This document shows, in pieces, positions 1-7,525 of a stretch of DNA of 21,474 nt. The notes under the pieces are model-generated. The model saw only the letters and a list, made by a program, of their open reading frames with translations, was not told the origin of the DNA and did no database searches. The translations under genes and the position numbers were made by a program. Each line of letters opens with the position of its first letter. The stretch's first letter is position 1. This DNA comes from an uncultured beta proteobacterium (GTDB taxonomy: Bacteria; Pseudomonadota; Gammaproteobacteria; Burkholderiales; Rhodocyclaceae), in the NCBI GenBank assembly GCA_903933395.1, contig CAIZKA010000384.1, positions 1 through 21,474 of the forward strand. The letters run 5' to 3'.

Positions 1-13
1 CCACCATTTAACC

Positions 14-45
14 GGGACCGGACTCACCTCCGGTCCCTGTTTTTT
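14..45 (+). terminator. Rho-independent terminator of an upstream plus-strand gene
   Basis: A perfect 9-bp stem (GGGACCGGA at 14-22, TCCGGTCCC at 29-37) with a 6-nt loop is followed by TGTTTTTT at 38-45. The T tract is on the plus strand only, so it ends a plus-strand transcript whose gene lies left of the window. Confidence 0.9.
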
Positions 46-65
46 CCGTTCACGAAGTGCAATTG

Positions 66-99
66 AAAACGGCTCCCGTTGCAGGGAGCCGTTTTTTTT
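66..99. terminator. Bidirectional intrinsic terminator next to tRNA-Thr
   Basis: A 12-bp stem (66-77 paired with 84-95, core CGGCTCCC/GGGAGCCG) has a 6-nt loop and eight Ts at 92-99 on the plus strand. On the minus strand the stem ends in TTTT. It starts directly after the CCA end of the minus-strand tRNA, so it probably terminates that transcript and also backs up the plus-strand terminator at 14-45. Confidence 0.85.
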
Positions 100-174
100 G
101 GTGCCGGCAACCGGAATCGAACTGGTGACCTACCGCTTACAAGGCGGTTGCTCTACCATCTGAGCTATGCCGGC
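99..174 (-). tRNA. tRNA-Thr (anticodon UGU)
   Basis: The reverse complement folds as a complete 76-nt cloverleaf. The acceptor arms are GCCGGCA (plus 168-174) and TGCCGGC (plus 103-109). The D-arm contains AGCTCAGATGGTAGAGC. The anticodon stem ACCGC/GCGGT encloses loop CTTGTAA with anticodon TGT (plus 139-141), which decodes ACA and ACG threonine codons. The T-arm carries GTTCGATTC. The 3' CCA is encoded in the DNA (plus TGG at 99-101). It stands alone, with a promoter-like -10 box just upstream and a hairpin terminator directly downstream. Confidence 0.97.
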
Positions 175-183
175 TCTGCGCGG

Positions 184-189
184 ATTATA
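184..189 (-). promoter_or_regulatory. -10 box of the tRNA-Thr promoter
   Basis: A perfect TATAAT on the minus strand (plus ATTATA) lies 9 nt upstream of the mature tRNA 5' end, placing the start site a few bases before the tRNA. No convincing -35 hexamer is visible; TTTAAA at plus 205-210 is the nearest candidate. Confidence 0.6.
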
Positions 190-239
190 ACGGAGCCGAT
201 CCGCTTTAAACTTCACGTTCGCCTCATCCGACGTTGCTC

Positions 240-1757
240 ATGGTCGCCAGTTCGCCTCCCCGTCAGCCCTTGCATCTGCTGGTCATTGCCGCCTCCGAAG
301 AGGCCGCGGAGCGCCTGCTGCCGATGCTTGCCAAGTCTGACAAAATCCTCCGCATCGATAGCGCCGACGCATTGCGCAATGCGCTTGCCGACCAACCCTG
401 GGACGGGGTGCTTTATCTGCCCCGGGTGGCTTCGTTGTCGCTGCAGGCTGCGCTGCGGCAGATCGAGGAACCGGGTTTGGATCTGCCGCTGATCCTGGTT
501 GCCGGCCCCGGCGAGGAGTCTGCGATGCACCTGGCGATGAAGGCCGGCGCGCGTGACGTGATCGATGCCGACCGGTTGGAGCGGCTGATACCGGCGGTCG
601 AGCGCGAAGTGCGCGAGGCACGACATCGCGCCGACCACCGCGCGGCGCTCGAGATGCTCAATGAAAGCCAGGCCCGTTTCGACGCGCTGGCCTCCAACCT
701 GCCGGGCATGCTGTTTCACCTGCGTCGCGATGCGGCGGGCGAATACCGCTTCCTGTTCGTCAGCGAAGGCTGCCAGAAGCTCTTCGGCTTCAAGCAGCAG
801 CACTTGCTGGCCTCGGCCGGCAAGCTGTTCGACGCGCTCGACACAGACAAACGCAAGAGCCTGGAAAGCGCCCTGGGCGAATCGGCCGCAAAAGGTACGC
901 TGCTGAATTGGGAAGGCTATACCAGGGGGCGCACCCGGCAAAAGTGGGTCAACCTGCGCTCGACGCCGCATCGCTTCGACAACGGCATCGTCGAATGGCG
1001 CGGCATCGCCAGCAACGTTACCGAAAGCAAGGAGAGCGAAGCCCAGCTGCGCGCCTCGCGGCAGCAACTGGCCGAACTATCCACTCATCTTGAAGCCGTC
1101 AAGGAAGAAGAGCGCGAACGGATCTCGCGCGACATCCATGACGAGCTCGGGTCGATCCTGGTGTTCCTCAAGATAGAAGCGGCGCAGCTTGCCGGCAAGC
1201 TTCCGGCCGACGCGGTTCGCCTGCGCGAAAAGGCTCATTCGATAGAACGTCTGCTGGACCAGGCCATGAGCACGGCGAGCCGCGTCGCGCGCGAATTGCG
1301 CCCCGGCATCCTCAAGGAATTCGGCCTGCCCGCCGCCATCGAGTGCCAGGCGGAGGATTTCACCCAGCGCTTCGGCATCGCCTGCCGTGTGCAATGCGAC
1401 GAAGACGCCATCGAACCGGACCCCGACACTTCGCTGGCGCTGTTCCGCATCGCCCAGGAGGCGCTGACCAATGTTGCCAAGCATGCTCATGCATCGCTGG
1501 TCGTCATGCGTTTGCGCCGCGAACGCGGTAACATCCTGCTCGAGATCAGGGACAACGGTCGCGGCATTTCCGAGGTCGACATGCAGAAGCCGAAGTCCTT
1601 TGGTTTGCGCGGAATCCGCGAGCGGGTCCTGAGTCTTGCCGGCGAATTTTCCATCGGCCCGGCGGAACACGGCGGCACGCATATCGTGCTGCGGGTTCCG
1701 GAAACTGCCGGCATCGAACCTCCCGGCGAAGAAGAATTGCAACGCAACCTGTTTTAA
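240..1757 (+). CDS. Cytoplasmic PAS sensor histidine kinase (NarX/DegS class, HisKA_3) with degenerate receiver
   Basis: This is a 505-aa kinase of the HisKA_3 family that autophosphorylates on histidine and passes phosphate to a LuxR-type regulator. Residues 1-125 look like a receiver domain, but the phospho-acceptor Asp is missing (WDGVLYLP where LLD is expected), so it is a pseudo-receiver. A PAS-like region follows at about 135-265. A short coiled coil leads to the dimerisation box ERISRDIHDELGS with His300. The HATPase domain has N-box ALTNVAKHAHA, G1 box EIRDNGRGI and a second glycine box FGLRGIRERV. There is no membrane segment or signal peptide, so the sensor is soluble. An in-frame TTG at 234 could also start the protein; ATG 240 is preferred, although neither has a clear ribosome site. 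The likely partner is the regulator at 1971. It is not NarX itself, because the transmembrane input domain is absent. Confidence 0.9.
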   Translation: MVASSPPRQPLHLLVIAASEEAAERLLPMLAKSDKILRIDSADALRNALADQPWDGVLYLPRVASLSLQAALRQIEEPGLDLPLILVAGPGEESAMHLAMKAGARDVIDADRLERLIPAVEREVREARHRADHRAALEMLNESQARFDALASNLPGMLFHLRRDAAGEYRFLFVSEGCQKLFGFKQQHLLASAGKLFDALDTDKRKSLESALGESAAKGTLLNWEGYTRGRTRQKWVNLRSTPHRFDNGIVEWRGIASNVTESKESEAQLRASRQQLAELSTHLEAVKEEERERISRDIHDELGSILVFLKIEAAQLAGKLPADAVRLREKAHSIERLLDQAMSTASRVARELRPGILKEFGLPAAIECQAEDFTQRFGIACRVQCDEDAIEPDPDTSLALFRIAQEALTNVAKHAHASLVVMRLRRERGNILLEIRDNGRGISEVDMQKPKSFGLRGIRERVLSLAGEFSIGPAEHGGTHIVLRVPETAGIEPPGEEELQRNLF

Positions 1758-1816
1758 CGTGAAACAACATGTCCGGAGCGACTGGTGATAGTCGAGCGCA
1801 GCGAGCCAATCAATAG

Positions 1817-1935
1817 CCTCCCCGCGAGGGGAGGACGGGAGGGGCGGGTCTTCAATTCGCCTTTTCGCGTTTCATCATCAGCGGGTGGCTCTGGTTGCCA
1901 TCAGCGTTAGTTTCGGCATAACGCCGCTTCGCGGC
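1817..1935. repeat. Palindromic intergenic element, copy 1
   Basis: This lies in the 213-bp gap between kinase and regulator. It contains a perfect hairpin CCTCCCC-GCGA-GGGGAGG (1817-1834), then a G-rich stretch, and ends with GCCGCTTCGCGGC (1923-1935). The latter 13-mer recurs exactly at 10251-10263. The C/G-rich hairpin resembles the cores of the elements at 3444 and 10134. Confidence 0.5.
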
Positions 1936-1970
1936 ATGAGCCTTCACTGAAATACCAAAGTAATTTGACC

Positions 1971-2612
1971 ATGGCCGACAAGATCCACGTCCTTATCGCC
2001 GATGACCATGCCATCGTGCGCCAGGGCCTCAAGCAGATACTTTCCGAAACCGAGGACTTGCTCGTCACCGGCGAAGCCGACGACGGCGCCGAGGCACTGA
2101 GCCTGGCGCGCCAGCAACCCTGGGATGTGTTTCTGCTCGATGTCTCCATGCCCAACCGCAACGGCATCGATACCCTGAAACAGCTGAAGAAGGAATTCCC
2201 GCGCCTGCCGGTGCTGATTCTGAGCATGCATCCGGAGGAACAGTATGCGGTACGCGCGCTTAAAGCCGGTGCGTCCGGCTATCTCACCAAGCAGAGCGCG
2301 CCGGAACTGCTGGTCACCGCCATCCGCCAGGTTGCCTCCGGCAAGAAATACCTGAGCCCGGCGGTCGCCCAGCAACTGGCCGAGGCGATTTCGGACAACT
2401 CCGACAAGTCGCCGCATGAGCGCATTACCGACCGCGAGTATCAGGTGCTGGTGATGATTGCCGCCGGCAAGACGCTAACCCAGATAGCCGACGCACTTAA
2501 CCTCGGCGTCGCCACCGTCAGCACCTACCGCGCGCGCCTGCTGGAGAAAATGGGGCTCAAGAGCACCGCCGAACTGATCCGCTATGGCCTCGAGCACGGC
2601 CTGGCGGAATGA
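1971..2612 (+). CDS. NarL/FixJ-family response regulator (REC + LuxR HTH)
   Basis: This is a 213-aa two-domain transcription regulator of usual family length. The receiver (1-125) keeps acidic residues D11 and D12, phospho-acceptor D57 (LLDVSMPNRNG), switch S85 and K107 (GYLTKQ). The C-terminal LuxR helix-turn-helix (about 150-210) has the typical ITDREYQVLVMIAAGKT and NLGVATVSTYRARLLEKM segments. It probably binds DNA as a phosphorylated dimer. The HisKA_3 kinase 213 bp upstream is the likely partner; that class normally pairs with NarL-type regulators. An in-frame TTG at 1965 precedes the ATG, and no strong Shine-Dalgarno separates the two starts. The target genes cannot be read from the sequence. 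Confidence 0.93.
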   Translation: MADKIHVLIADDHAIVRQGLKQILSETEDLLVTGEADDGAEALSLARQQPWDVFLLDVSMPNRNGIDTLKQLKKEFPRLPVLILSMHPEEQYAVRALKAGASGYLTKQSAPELLVTAIRQVASGKKYLSPAVAQQLAEAISDNSDKSPHERITDREYQVLVMIAAGKTLTQIADALNLGVATVSTYRARLLEKMGLKSTAELIRYGLEHGLAE

Positions 2613-2711
2613 TCAAGCTTGCCATCGGGAACACCGCGGCCCCGTCTTACTGCACAATAGCGGAAAACCATTTGCCAAGCCTTGGCGGACAGGCGGCAAC
2701 CGCATAGCACC

Positions 2712-2729
2712 GGCCCGGGACGCCGGGCC
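2712..2729 (+). other. GC hairpin in the 5' region of the CBS gene
   Basis: GGCCCGG (2712-2718) pairs with CCGGGCC (2723-2729) around a 4-nt loop, 12 nt before the strong Shine-Dalgarno at 2742. No T tract follows, so it is not a standard terminator. It could stabilise the mRNA or affect translation. Confidence 0.4.
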
Positions 2730-2752
2730 AGACAACCAGAGGAGGAGTAGCC

Positions 2753-3187
2753 ATGAAGACCCTGAAAAAACTGCTTGACGAGCGCCCCGCGCGTGCGACA
2801 CTTTCCGTTTCCCCCGATGACACCGTGTTCTCCGCTCTGGAACTCATGGCGAAACACGACATCGGCGCCGTACTGGTCATGCGTGACGGGCAACTTGCGG
2901 GCATCTTCAGCGAGCGCGACTACGCGCGCAAGATCATCCTCCTCGGCAAGTCGTCGAAGGAAACCATGGTGCGGGAGATCATGACCGAGAAGGTACTTTA
3001 TGCCCTGCCGACACAGACGACGGACGAAGCCATGGCATTGATGACGGAAAAACACATTCGTCATCTGCCGGTGCTCGACGCAAGCAAAAATGTGATCGGC
3101 ATGGTCTCGATCGGCGACCTGGTCAAGGAAACCATTTCGCAGCAGGCCTTCCTGATCAAGCAACTGGAACAATACATCGCCGGCTGA
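2753..3187 (+). CDS. Tandem CBS-domain protein
   Basis: This 144-aa protein consists of two CBS domains, about residues 8-63 and 75-130. Landmarks are DDTVFSALELMAKHDIGAVLV and GIFSERDYARK in the first and TTDEAMALMTEKHIRHLPV and GMVSIGDLVKE in the second. CBS pairs (Bateman modules) bind adenosine nucleotides and usually report energy status; nothing else is fused here, so the partner is unknown. The start is well supported: AGAGGAGGAG ends 5-6 nt upstream of ATG 2753. The YdcH-like gene follows after 18 nt and is probably co-transcribed. Confidence 0.93.
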   Translation: MKTLKKLLDERPARATLSVSPDDTVFSALELMAKHDIGAVLVMRDGQLAGIFSERDYARKIILLGKSSKETMVREIMTEKVLYALPTQTTDEAMALMTEKHIRHLPVLDASKNVIGMVSIGDLVKETISQQAFLIKQLEQYIAG

Positions 3188-3205
3188 TCCGGTTGGAATC
3201 GCGCC

Positions 3206-3430
3206 ATGGCTGCCAATGATGCGAGCGATACGCCTGAGGTCGTTCAGACCCGCCTGGTTGATTTGCGCCTCGAGCATCGCGACCTCGACGAGGCCATCAA
3301 CCGCCTGACCGAGACGCCGCCGGAGGACCAGCTGCTGCTGCGGCGCCTGAAGAAGCGCAAGCTGCTGATCAAGGACCGCATCTCCCAGCTCGAGCGCCTG
3401 CTCGATCCCGATCCCGACGAATACGCATGA
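3206..3430 (+). CDS. YdcH/DUF465 family small protein
   Basis: This 74-aa, highly charged helical protein matches the DUF465 (YdcH) pattern: an LRLEHRDLDEAI segment followed by the basic stretch LLRRLKKRKLLIKDRI, which can form an antiparallel helical hairpin. The biochemical function of the family is not established. It follows the CBS gene by 18 nt, suggesting one transcript. The C-terminus DPDPDEYA is acidic. Palindromic element copy 2 begins 13 nt after the stop codon. Confidence 0.85.
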   Translation: MAANDASDTPEVVQTRLVDLRLEHRDLDEAINRLTETPPEDQLLLRRLKKRKLLIKDRISQLERLLDPDPDEYA

Positions 3431-3443
3431 GCGCTGCCTCAAG

Positions 3444-3535
3444 GCCGCCCCGAGGCGGCGTAGCCGACAACACGGAGCCGCACCAGCGGCAAACCGCAAT
3501 CACCCCCTCCTGTGGGGAGGGGGCCGGGGGGAAGG
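3444..3535. repeat. Palindromic intergenic element, copy 2
   Basis: This lies between the YdcH gene and metY. It has a GCCGCC/GGCGGC hairpin (3444-3449 with 3454-3459), then a CCCCCTCC...GGGGAGGG hairpin near 3502-3522, and ends with the 16-mer GGGGCCGGGGGGAAGG (3520-3535). That 16-mer matches the minus-strand sequence of copy 3 at 14 of 16 positions and lies 10 nt before the metY start codon. Confidence 0.5.
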
Positions 3536-3545
3536 CCCGCCACTG

Positions 3546-4841
3546 ATGACCTACAACTTCGATACCCTGGCCCTGCATGCCGGGCAGGTGCCCGACGAGC
3601 GCTTCGGCGCGCGGGCGACGCCGATCTACCTGACCACCTCCTTCGTCTTCAAGGATTCCGACCAGGCCGCGGCACTGTTCAACATGGAGCGCGCCGGCCA
3701 CGTCTATTCGCGCATTTCCAACCCGACCAATGCCGTCCTCGAAGAGCGCATCGCCGCCCTCGAAGGCGGCGTCGGGGCAATTGCGGTTGCTTCGGGCCAG
3801 GCGGCGATGCATCTGGCCATCGCCACGCTGATGGGCGCCGGCGGCCATATCGTCGCCAGCCGCTCGCTCTACGGCGGTTCGCACAACCTGCTCGACTACA
3901 CCCTGCCGCGCTTCGGCATCACCACCACTTTCGTCGATCCGCGCGACCTCGATGCCTGGCGCGCCGCGATCCGCCCCGAAACGCGCCTGCTGTTCGGCGA
4001 AACCCTGGGCAACCCCGGCCTCGACGTGCTGAACATTCCCGCTGTCGCCGCGCTGGCCCACGAGCACGGCTTGCCGCTGATGGTCGACAGCACCTTCACC
4101 ACGCCCTGGCTGATGCGGCCCTTCGACCACGGTGCCGACCTGATCTTCCATTCCGCGACCAAGTTCCTCGGCGGTCACGGCGTCGCCATCGGCGGCCTGC
4201 TGGTCGATGGCGGCACCTTCGACTGGAACCAGTCGGGCAAGTTTCCGACCCTGACCGAGCCCTACGAGGGTTTCCACGGCATGGATTTCAGCGAGGAATC
4301 CACGGTCGCCGCCTTCCTGCTGCGCGCGCGGCGCGAAGGCCTGCGCGACTTCGGCGCCTGCATGAGCCCGATGACCGCCTTCCAGTTGCTGCAAGGCGTC
4401 GAGACGCTGCCGCTGCGCATGGAGCGGCACATCGCCAACACGCGGCAGGCAGTGGCGCACCTCGCGGGCCATGATGCGGTGGCAAGCGTTGGTTACCCCG
4501 AACTGGAAAACCATCCCGATCATGCCTTGGCGAAAAAGCTGCTGCCGCGTGGCGCCGGTTCCGTCTTCAGCTTCACACTCAAGGGCGGCGCCGCTGACGC
4601 CAGGGCGGCCGGGCGCAAGTTCATCGAGGCATTGCGCGTGTTCTCGCACCTGGCCAACGTCGGCGATGCCAAGTCGCTGGTGATCCATCCGGCATCGACC
4701 ACGCATTTCCGCATGTCCGATGCGGCGCTGGTCGCCGCCGGCATCCATCCCGGCACCATCCGCCTGTCGATAGGCCTCGAAGATGCGGGCGACCTGCTCG
4801 AGGACCTCAATCGCGGCCTGGCGGCGGCACAAAAAAAGTAA
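3546..4841 (+). CDS. metY: O-acetylhomoserine sulfhydrylase (MetY type, PLP-dependent)
   Basis: This 431-aa enzyme belongs to the Cys/Met-metabolism PLP family. MetY enzymes make homocysteine from O-acetylhomoserine and sulfide in direct-sulfhydrylation methionine synthesis. The N-terminus has LHAGQVPDERFGARATPIY. The phosphate-binding region includes YSRISNPTNAVLEERIAALE and ASGQAAMHLA. The PLP lysine is K206 in HSATKFLGGHG. Length near 430, the long GGLLVDGGTFDW insert and the C-terminal HLANVGDAKSLVIHPASTTH favour MetY over the shorter MetZ (about 400 aa). Substrate choice (acetyl or succinyl ester) cannot be proved from sequence. The ribosome site appears to be GGGGGGAAGG, supplied by the upstream palindromic element. 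An alpha/beta hydrolase follows 13 nt downstream. Confidence 0.88.
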   Translation: MTYNFDTLALHAGQVPDERFGARATPIYLTTSFVFKDSDQAAALFNMERAGHVYSRISNPTNAVLEERIAALEGGVGAIAVASGQAAMHLAIATLMGAGGHIVASRSLYGGSHNLLDYTLPRFGITTTFVDPRDLDAWRAAIRPETRLLFGETLGNPGLDVLNIPAVAALAHEHGLPLMVDSTFTTPWLMRPFDHGADLIFHSATKFLGGHGVAIGGLLVDGGTFDWNQSGKFPTLTEPYEGFHGMDFSEESTVAAFLLRARREGLRDFGACMSPMTAFQLLQGVETLPLRMERHIANTRQAVAHLAGHDAVASVGYPELENHPDHALAKKLLPRGAGSVFSFTLKGGAADARAAGRKFIEALRVFSHLANVGDAKSLVIHPASTTHFRMSDAALVAAGIHPGTIRLSIGLEDAGDLLEDLNRGLAAAQKK

Positions 4842-4854
4842 ATGCGCGCCTGAC

Positions 4855-5658
4855 ATGGAACTGCAACTCAACGGCCAGGCCGCCTACGCCTACACCGGCG
4901 GCAAACCCTTCGACGCCGCCCTGCCCTGCGTCGTCTTCATCCACGGTGCGCAGAACGACCACAGCGTCTGGGGCCTGCAAAGCCGCTGGTTTTCCCATCA
5001 CGGTTTTGCCGTGCTCGCCGTCGACCTGCCCGGCCATGGCCGCAGCGCCGGCAAACCGCTGCCATCGGTCGAAGACCTGGCTGACTGGATCGAATTGCTG
5101 CTTGAGAAAGTCGGCGCCGGCGACACGGCGAAGAATGTGACGCTGGTCGGTCACAGCATGGGGTCGCTCACCGCGCTGGAATGCGCTTCACGCCATCCGG
5201 CGCGCATCGCACGCATCGCGCTGGTCGGCACCGCCGTGCCGATGCCGGTCTCCGACGCGCTCTTGGGCGCGGCGCAGGACAAGGAGCCCAAGGCCATCGG
5301 CATGATCAACACATGGTCGCATTCGCCGCGCGGCACCATCGGCGGCAACACCGTGCCGGGCATGTGGCTGCTGGGCGCTTCGCGCCGCCTCATGGAACGG
5401 CAGAAGCCGGGCGTGCTGCACAACGACCTGGCTGCCTGCAATGCCTATACGCACGGCATCGACGCCGCAGCCGCCCTGGCCTGCCCGGCCCTGATCATCA
5501 GCGGCAGCAAGGACATGATGACCCACCCCAAGGCTGCGGCGAAACTGGCTACCGTCATCAAGGACGCCAGGAGCGTCAACCTGGACGGCGCCGGCCATGC
5601 GCTGATGGCCGAACAGCCTGACGCGGTGTTGGACGCCTTGCGCAGTTTTTTGGTTTGA
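4855..5658 (+). CDS. Alpha/beta-fold hydrolase
   Basis: This 267-aa alpha/beta hydrolase has a complete catalytic triad: Ser101 in the nucleophile elbow GHSMGS, Asp220 in SGSKDMM and His248 in GAGHAL. The oxyanion-hole region is VVFIHGAQNDHSVW (HG at 30-31), followed by VDLPGHGRS. The substrate is unknown. ATG 4855 is chosen because the protein then begins shortly before the first strand; the reading frame extends back to 4783, but that part overlaps the end of metY and looks non-homologous. Only 13 nt separate it from metY, so they are likely co-transcribed. A role in methionine precursor metabolism would be guesswork. The stop codon overlaps the next gene's TTG as TTGA. Confidence 0.9.
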   Translation: MELQLNGQAAYAYTGGKPFDAALPCVVFIHGAQNDHSVWGLQSRWFSHHGFAVLAVDLPGHGRSAGKPLPSVEDLADWIELLLEKVGAGDTAKNVTLVGHSMGSLTALECASRHPARIARIALVGTAVPMPVSDALLGAAQDKEPKAIGMINTWSHSPRGTIGGNTVPGMWLLGASRRLMERQKPGVLHNDLAACNAYTHGIDAAAALACPALIISGSKDMMTHPKAAAKLATVIKDARSVNLDGAGHALMAEQPDAVLDALRSFLV

Positions 5659-6440
5659 CCCCCTTGGAATCGGCCAGGCAGCAGCCTCATCAGTTTCCGG
5701 TGATCCGCACCGGCCTGCCGCTGTCGGCGCCATTCGACTGGCTGCGGCAAGGTGCCGCCGATCTCAAGGCCGGCGGCTTCGCCAGCCTGTTCTATGGCCT
5801 GTGCTTTGCGGCGGGCGGCTTGCTGCTCTTCCTCGCCTTCCGCCATGCCGTGCAACTGGTCACGGCAGTCACCGCCGGTTTCATGCTGCTCGGGCCGTTT
5901 CTGGCGCTCGGCCTGTACGAACTCTCGCGCCGCCGCGAAACCGGCGAGCCGCTGAACCTGATCGCGACGCTCGCCGTCTGGAAGCGCAACCTCGGCTGCT
6001 TCGGCATCTACTCGCTGATCCTGATCGTCATCTACCTGGTCTGGGCGCGCGCCTCGCTGGTGATTTTCGCCCTGTTCTATCAGGGCGGCATGCCGACCCT
6101 GGCAAGCTTCATGACGCAGATTCTGAAGTTCGACAACATCGAATTCCTGCTGGCCTATCTTGTCGTGGGAAGTTTCTTCGCCACGCTGGTGTTCGCCTTC
6201 TCCGTGGTATCCATCCCGATGATGCTGGAACGCAATCAGGATACCGTCACCGCCATGCTGGCCAGCTTTCTCGCCCTGGTGCGCAACCTGCCGATGATGC
6301 TGATCTGGGCCGCGCTGATCGTCGCGCTCACGGTCATCGGCATCGCCACGGGTTTCCTCGGCCTCATCGTCACCATGCCGCTGGTCGGGCACGCCACCTG
6401 GCATGCCTACCGGGCACTGATCGAACCCCTTCCGGCTTAG
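5655..6440 (+). CDS. DUF2189-family integral membrane protein
   Basis: This 261-aa inner-membrane protein has about five to six hydrophobic segments: near 46-63, 68-90, 113-137, 163-188 and 205-245, the last long enough for two passes. The opening LSAPFDWLRQGAADLKAGGFASLFYGL and the central FMLLGPFLALGLYELSRRRE are typical of DUF2189 proteins, whose function is unknown. The start is uncertain. TTG 5655 overlaps the preceding stop (TTGA), which suggests translational coupling; GTG 5700 is an in-frame alternative that would remove 15 residues of low complexity. Neither has an obvious Shine-Dalgarno. Confidence 0.82.
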   Translation: MTPLESARQQPHQFPVIRTGLPLSAPFDWLRQGAADLKAGGFASLFYGLCFAAGGLLLFLAFRHAVQLVTAVTAGFMLLGPFLALGLYELSRRRETGEPLNLIATLAVWKRNLGCFGIYSLILIVIYLVWARASLVIFALFYQGGMPTLASFMTQILKFDNIEFLLAYLVVGSFFATLVFAFSVVSIPMMLERNQDTVTAMLASFLALVRNLPMMLIWAALIVALTVIGIATGFLGLIVTMPLVGHATWHAYRALIEPLPA

Positions 6441-6512
6441 CCGCCGAAACGGGGTCAGCCACCAGCAGACGACAGCTTCGCCGGCGCCACGAAAACAGGT
6501 TCTACTCGGTAA

Positions 6513-7451
6513 ATGCAAACGGACATGGATCAGGACATTCCCAACGGCACGCTGCGCATCATCGACGGGCGCGAACGCAGTTACACGGACGGTTACTGGA
6601 TCCAGACCTATCCGGTGCCGGAAGATACGCTCCAGGGTAAACGTCGCCTGATCGAGGCGCTGACGCGACGCCTGTTCAACCACACCGAACATGGTCTCAA
6701 CATTCCCGGGCACCGCCTGGCCGAGGCGAAGCAGGCTTATTTCGACGAGAGCGATCCCGGCAAGAAGCGGGTCAAGGGCGCGATGTATGCCGGCGCCCTG
6801 TTCAACCGTGCCACCGACATCTTCACCCGGCTGGTGGACCTGCAATCGGCGGGCGTCGAGATTTCCTCCAGCAACGACCTGATGCGCGAATGCGGCCGCT
6901 GCCTGCAGGAAGCCCTGTCGCTTTGTTCCCTGGTGCTCCATCGCAGCGGCGAGGAAGGCATCGACGAGCTCTGGGGCGAGCCGTTCCGTGCCTTCTCGGT
7001 GCCGCTCACCGACTTCTACGCGACGCGCTACGTCAAGATGGCCCAGGCCATGCGCGGCATCGACACCGTTGCCGAGACCATGGTCCGCACCTTCGCCAGC
7101 GCCATGTTTCCCGGCATCGAGCCTATCATCCGCGACTTCTCCCGCGTCGCCCGCATCAAGGTGGAAACCCTGCGCACCGACCGCGAAATCTTCGACATCT
7201 GGGCCGAAATGGTCACCGCCGGCGAACGCCTGGCCAACTTCCGCCCGCGGCTGGCAAACCCCGACAGCGTGCACGAACAGCGCGTCGCCTCCTTCGGCAC
7301 CCAACTTATCTGCAACGGCCGCGATCTGATCTTCCACATCACCCGCGCGCGCGTCGCCATGCCCAAGAGCACCCGGGAATTCGTCGAGCGCTGCGACACC
7401 TATGCCGCCACGGGAATCGTCACCATGATGCCGATTCCCCTGCCCGGCTGA
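6513..7451 (+). CDS. Conserved-looking protein of unknown function
   Basis: I do not recognise this 312-aa protein. It has no signal peptide or membrane segment and is predicted to be soluble and largely helical, with even codon use like its neighbours. Visible features are an aromatic N-terminal region (YTDGYWIQTYPVPED), a central segment with two nearby cysteines (MRECGRCLQEALSLCS, about 127-142), and a tail rich in charged helices ending MMPIPLPG. The GRCLQEAL motif does not match a zinc finger or cluster site that I know. ATG 6525 (MDQDIP) is an alternative start; no Shine-Dalgarno decides. It lies 72 nt after the DUF2189 gene and 74 nt before the FAD oxidoreductase, so an operon is possible. 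Confidence 0.75.
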   Translation: MQTDMDQDIPNGTLRIIDGRERSYTDGYWIQTYPVPEDTLQGKRRLIEALTRRLFNHTEHGLNIPGHRLAEAKQAYFDESDPGKKRVKGAMYAGALFNRATDIFTRLVDLQSAGVEISSSNDLMRECGRCLQEALSLCSLVLHRSGEEGIDELWGEPFRAFSVPLTDFYATRYVKMAQAMRGIDTVAETMVRTFASAMFPGIEPIIRDFSRVARIKVETLRTDREIFDIWAEMVTAGERLANFRPRLANPDSVHEQRVASFGTQLICNGRDLIFHITRARVAMPKSTREFVERCDTYAATGIVTMMPIPLPG

Positions 7452-7525
7452 AAAACTGGAACACGATCATGGAACACCCGAGGGCAATCGTGACGAAACG
7501 CCCGCAGCGCGCTGCAGCTTAGCCC

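Noticed and set aside
240..2612. Calling the two-component pair NarX/NarL
   Set aside because: The kinase has no transmembrane nitrate sensor region and no nitrate genes are nearby; only the general family match is supported.
3546..4841. Calling the sulfhydrylase MetZ or cystathionine gamma-synthase
   Set aside because: Length about 430 and the long insert after the PLP lysine fit MetY better, although substrate preference is not provable from sequence.
3369..4871. 500-codon open frame on the minus strand
   Set aside because: Antisense to metY and the YdcH gene and running through palindromic element 2; no recognisable domain.
5445..7337. 630-codon open frame on the minus strand
   Set aside because: It runs antisense to three well-supported plus-strand genes (hydrolase, DUF2189 protein, unknown protein) and its translation is low-complexity, rich in Gln, His, Gly and Asp, as expected for an antisense shadow in GC-rich DNA.
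7469..7522. Possible 17-codon leader peptide before the FAD oxidoreductase
   Set aside because: ATG 7469 to TAG 7522 is open, but there is no good ribosome site, attenuator hairpin or regulatory codon run to support a leader.
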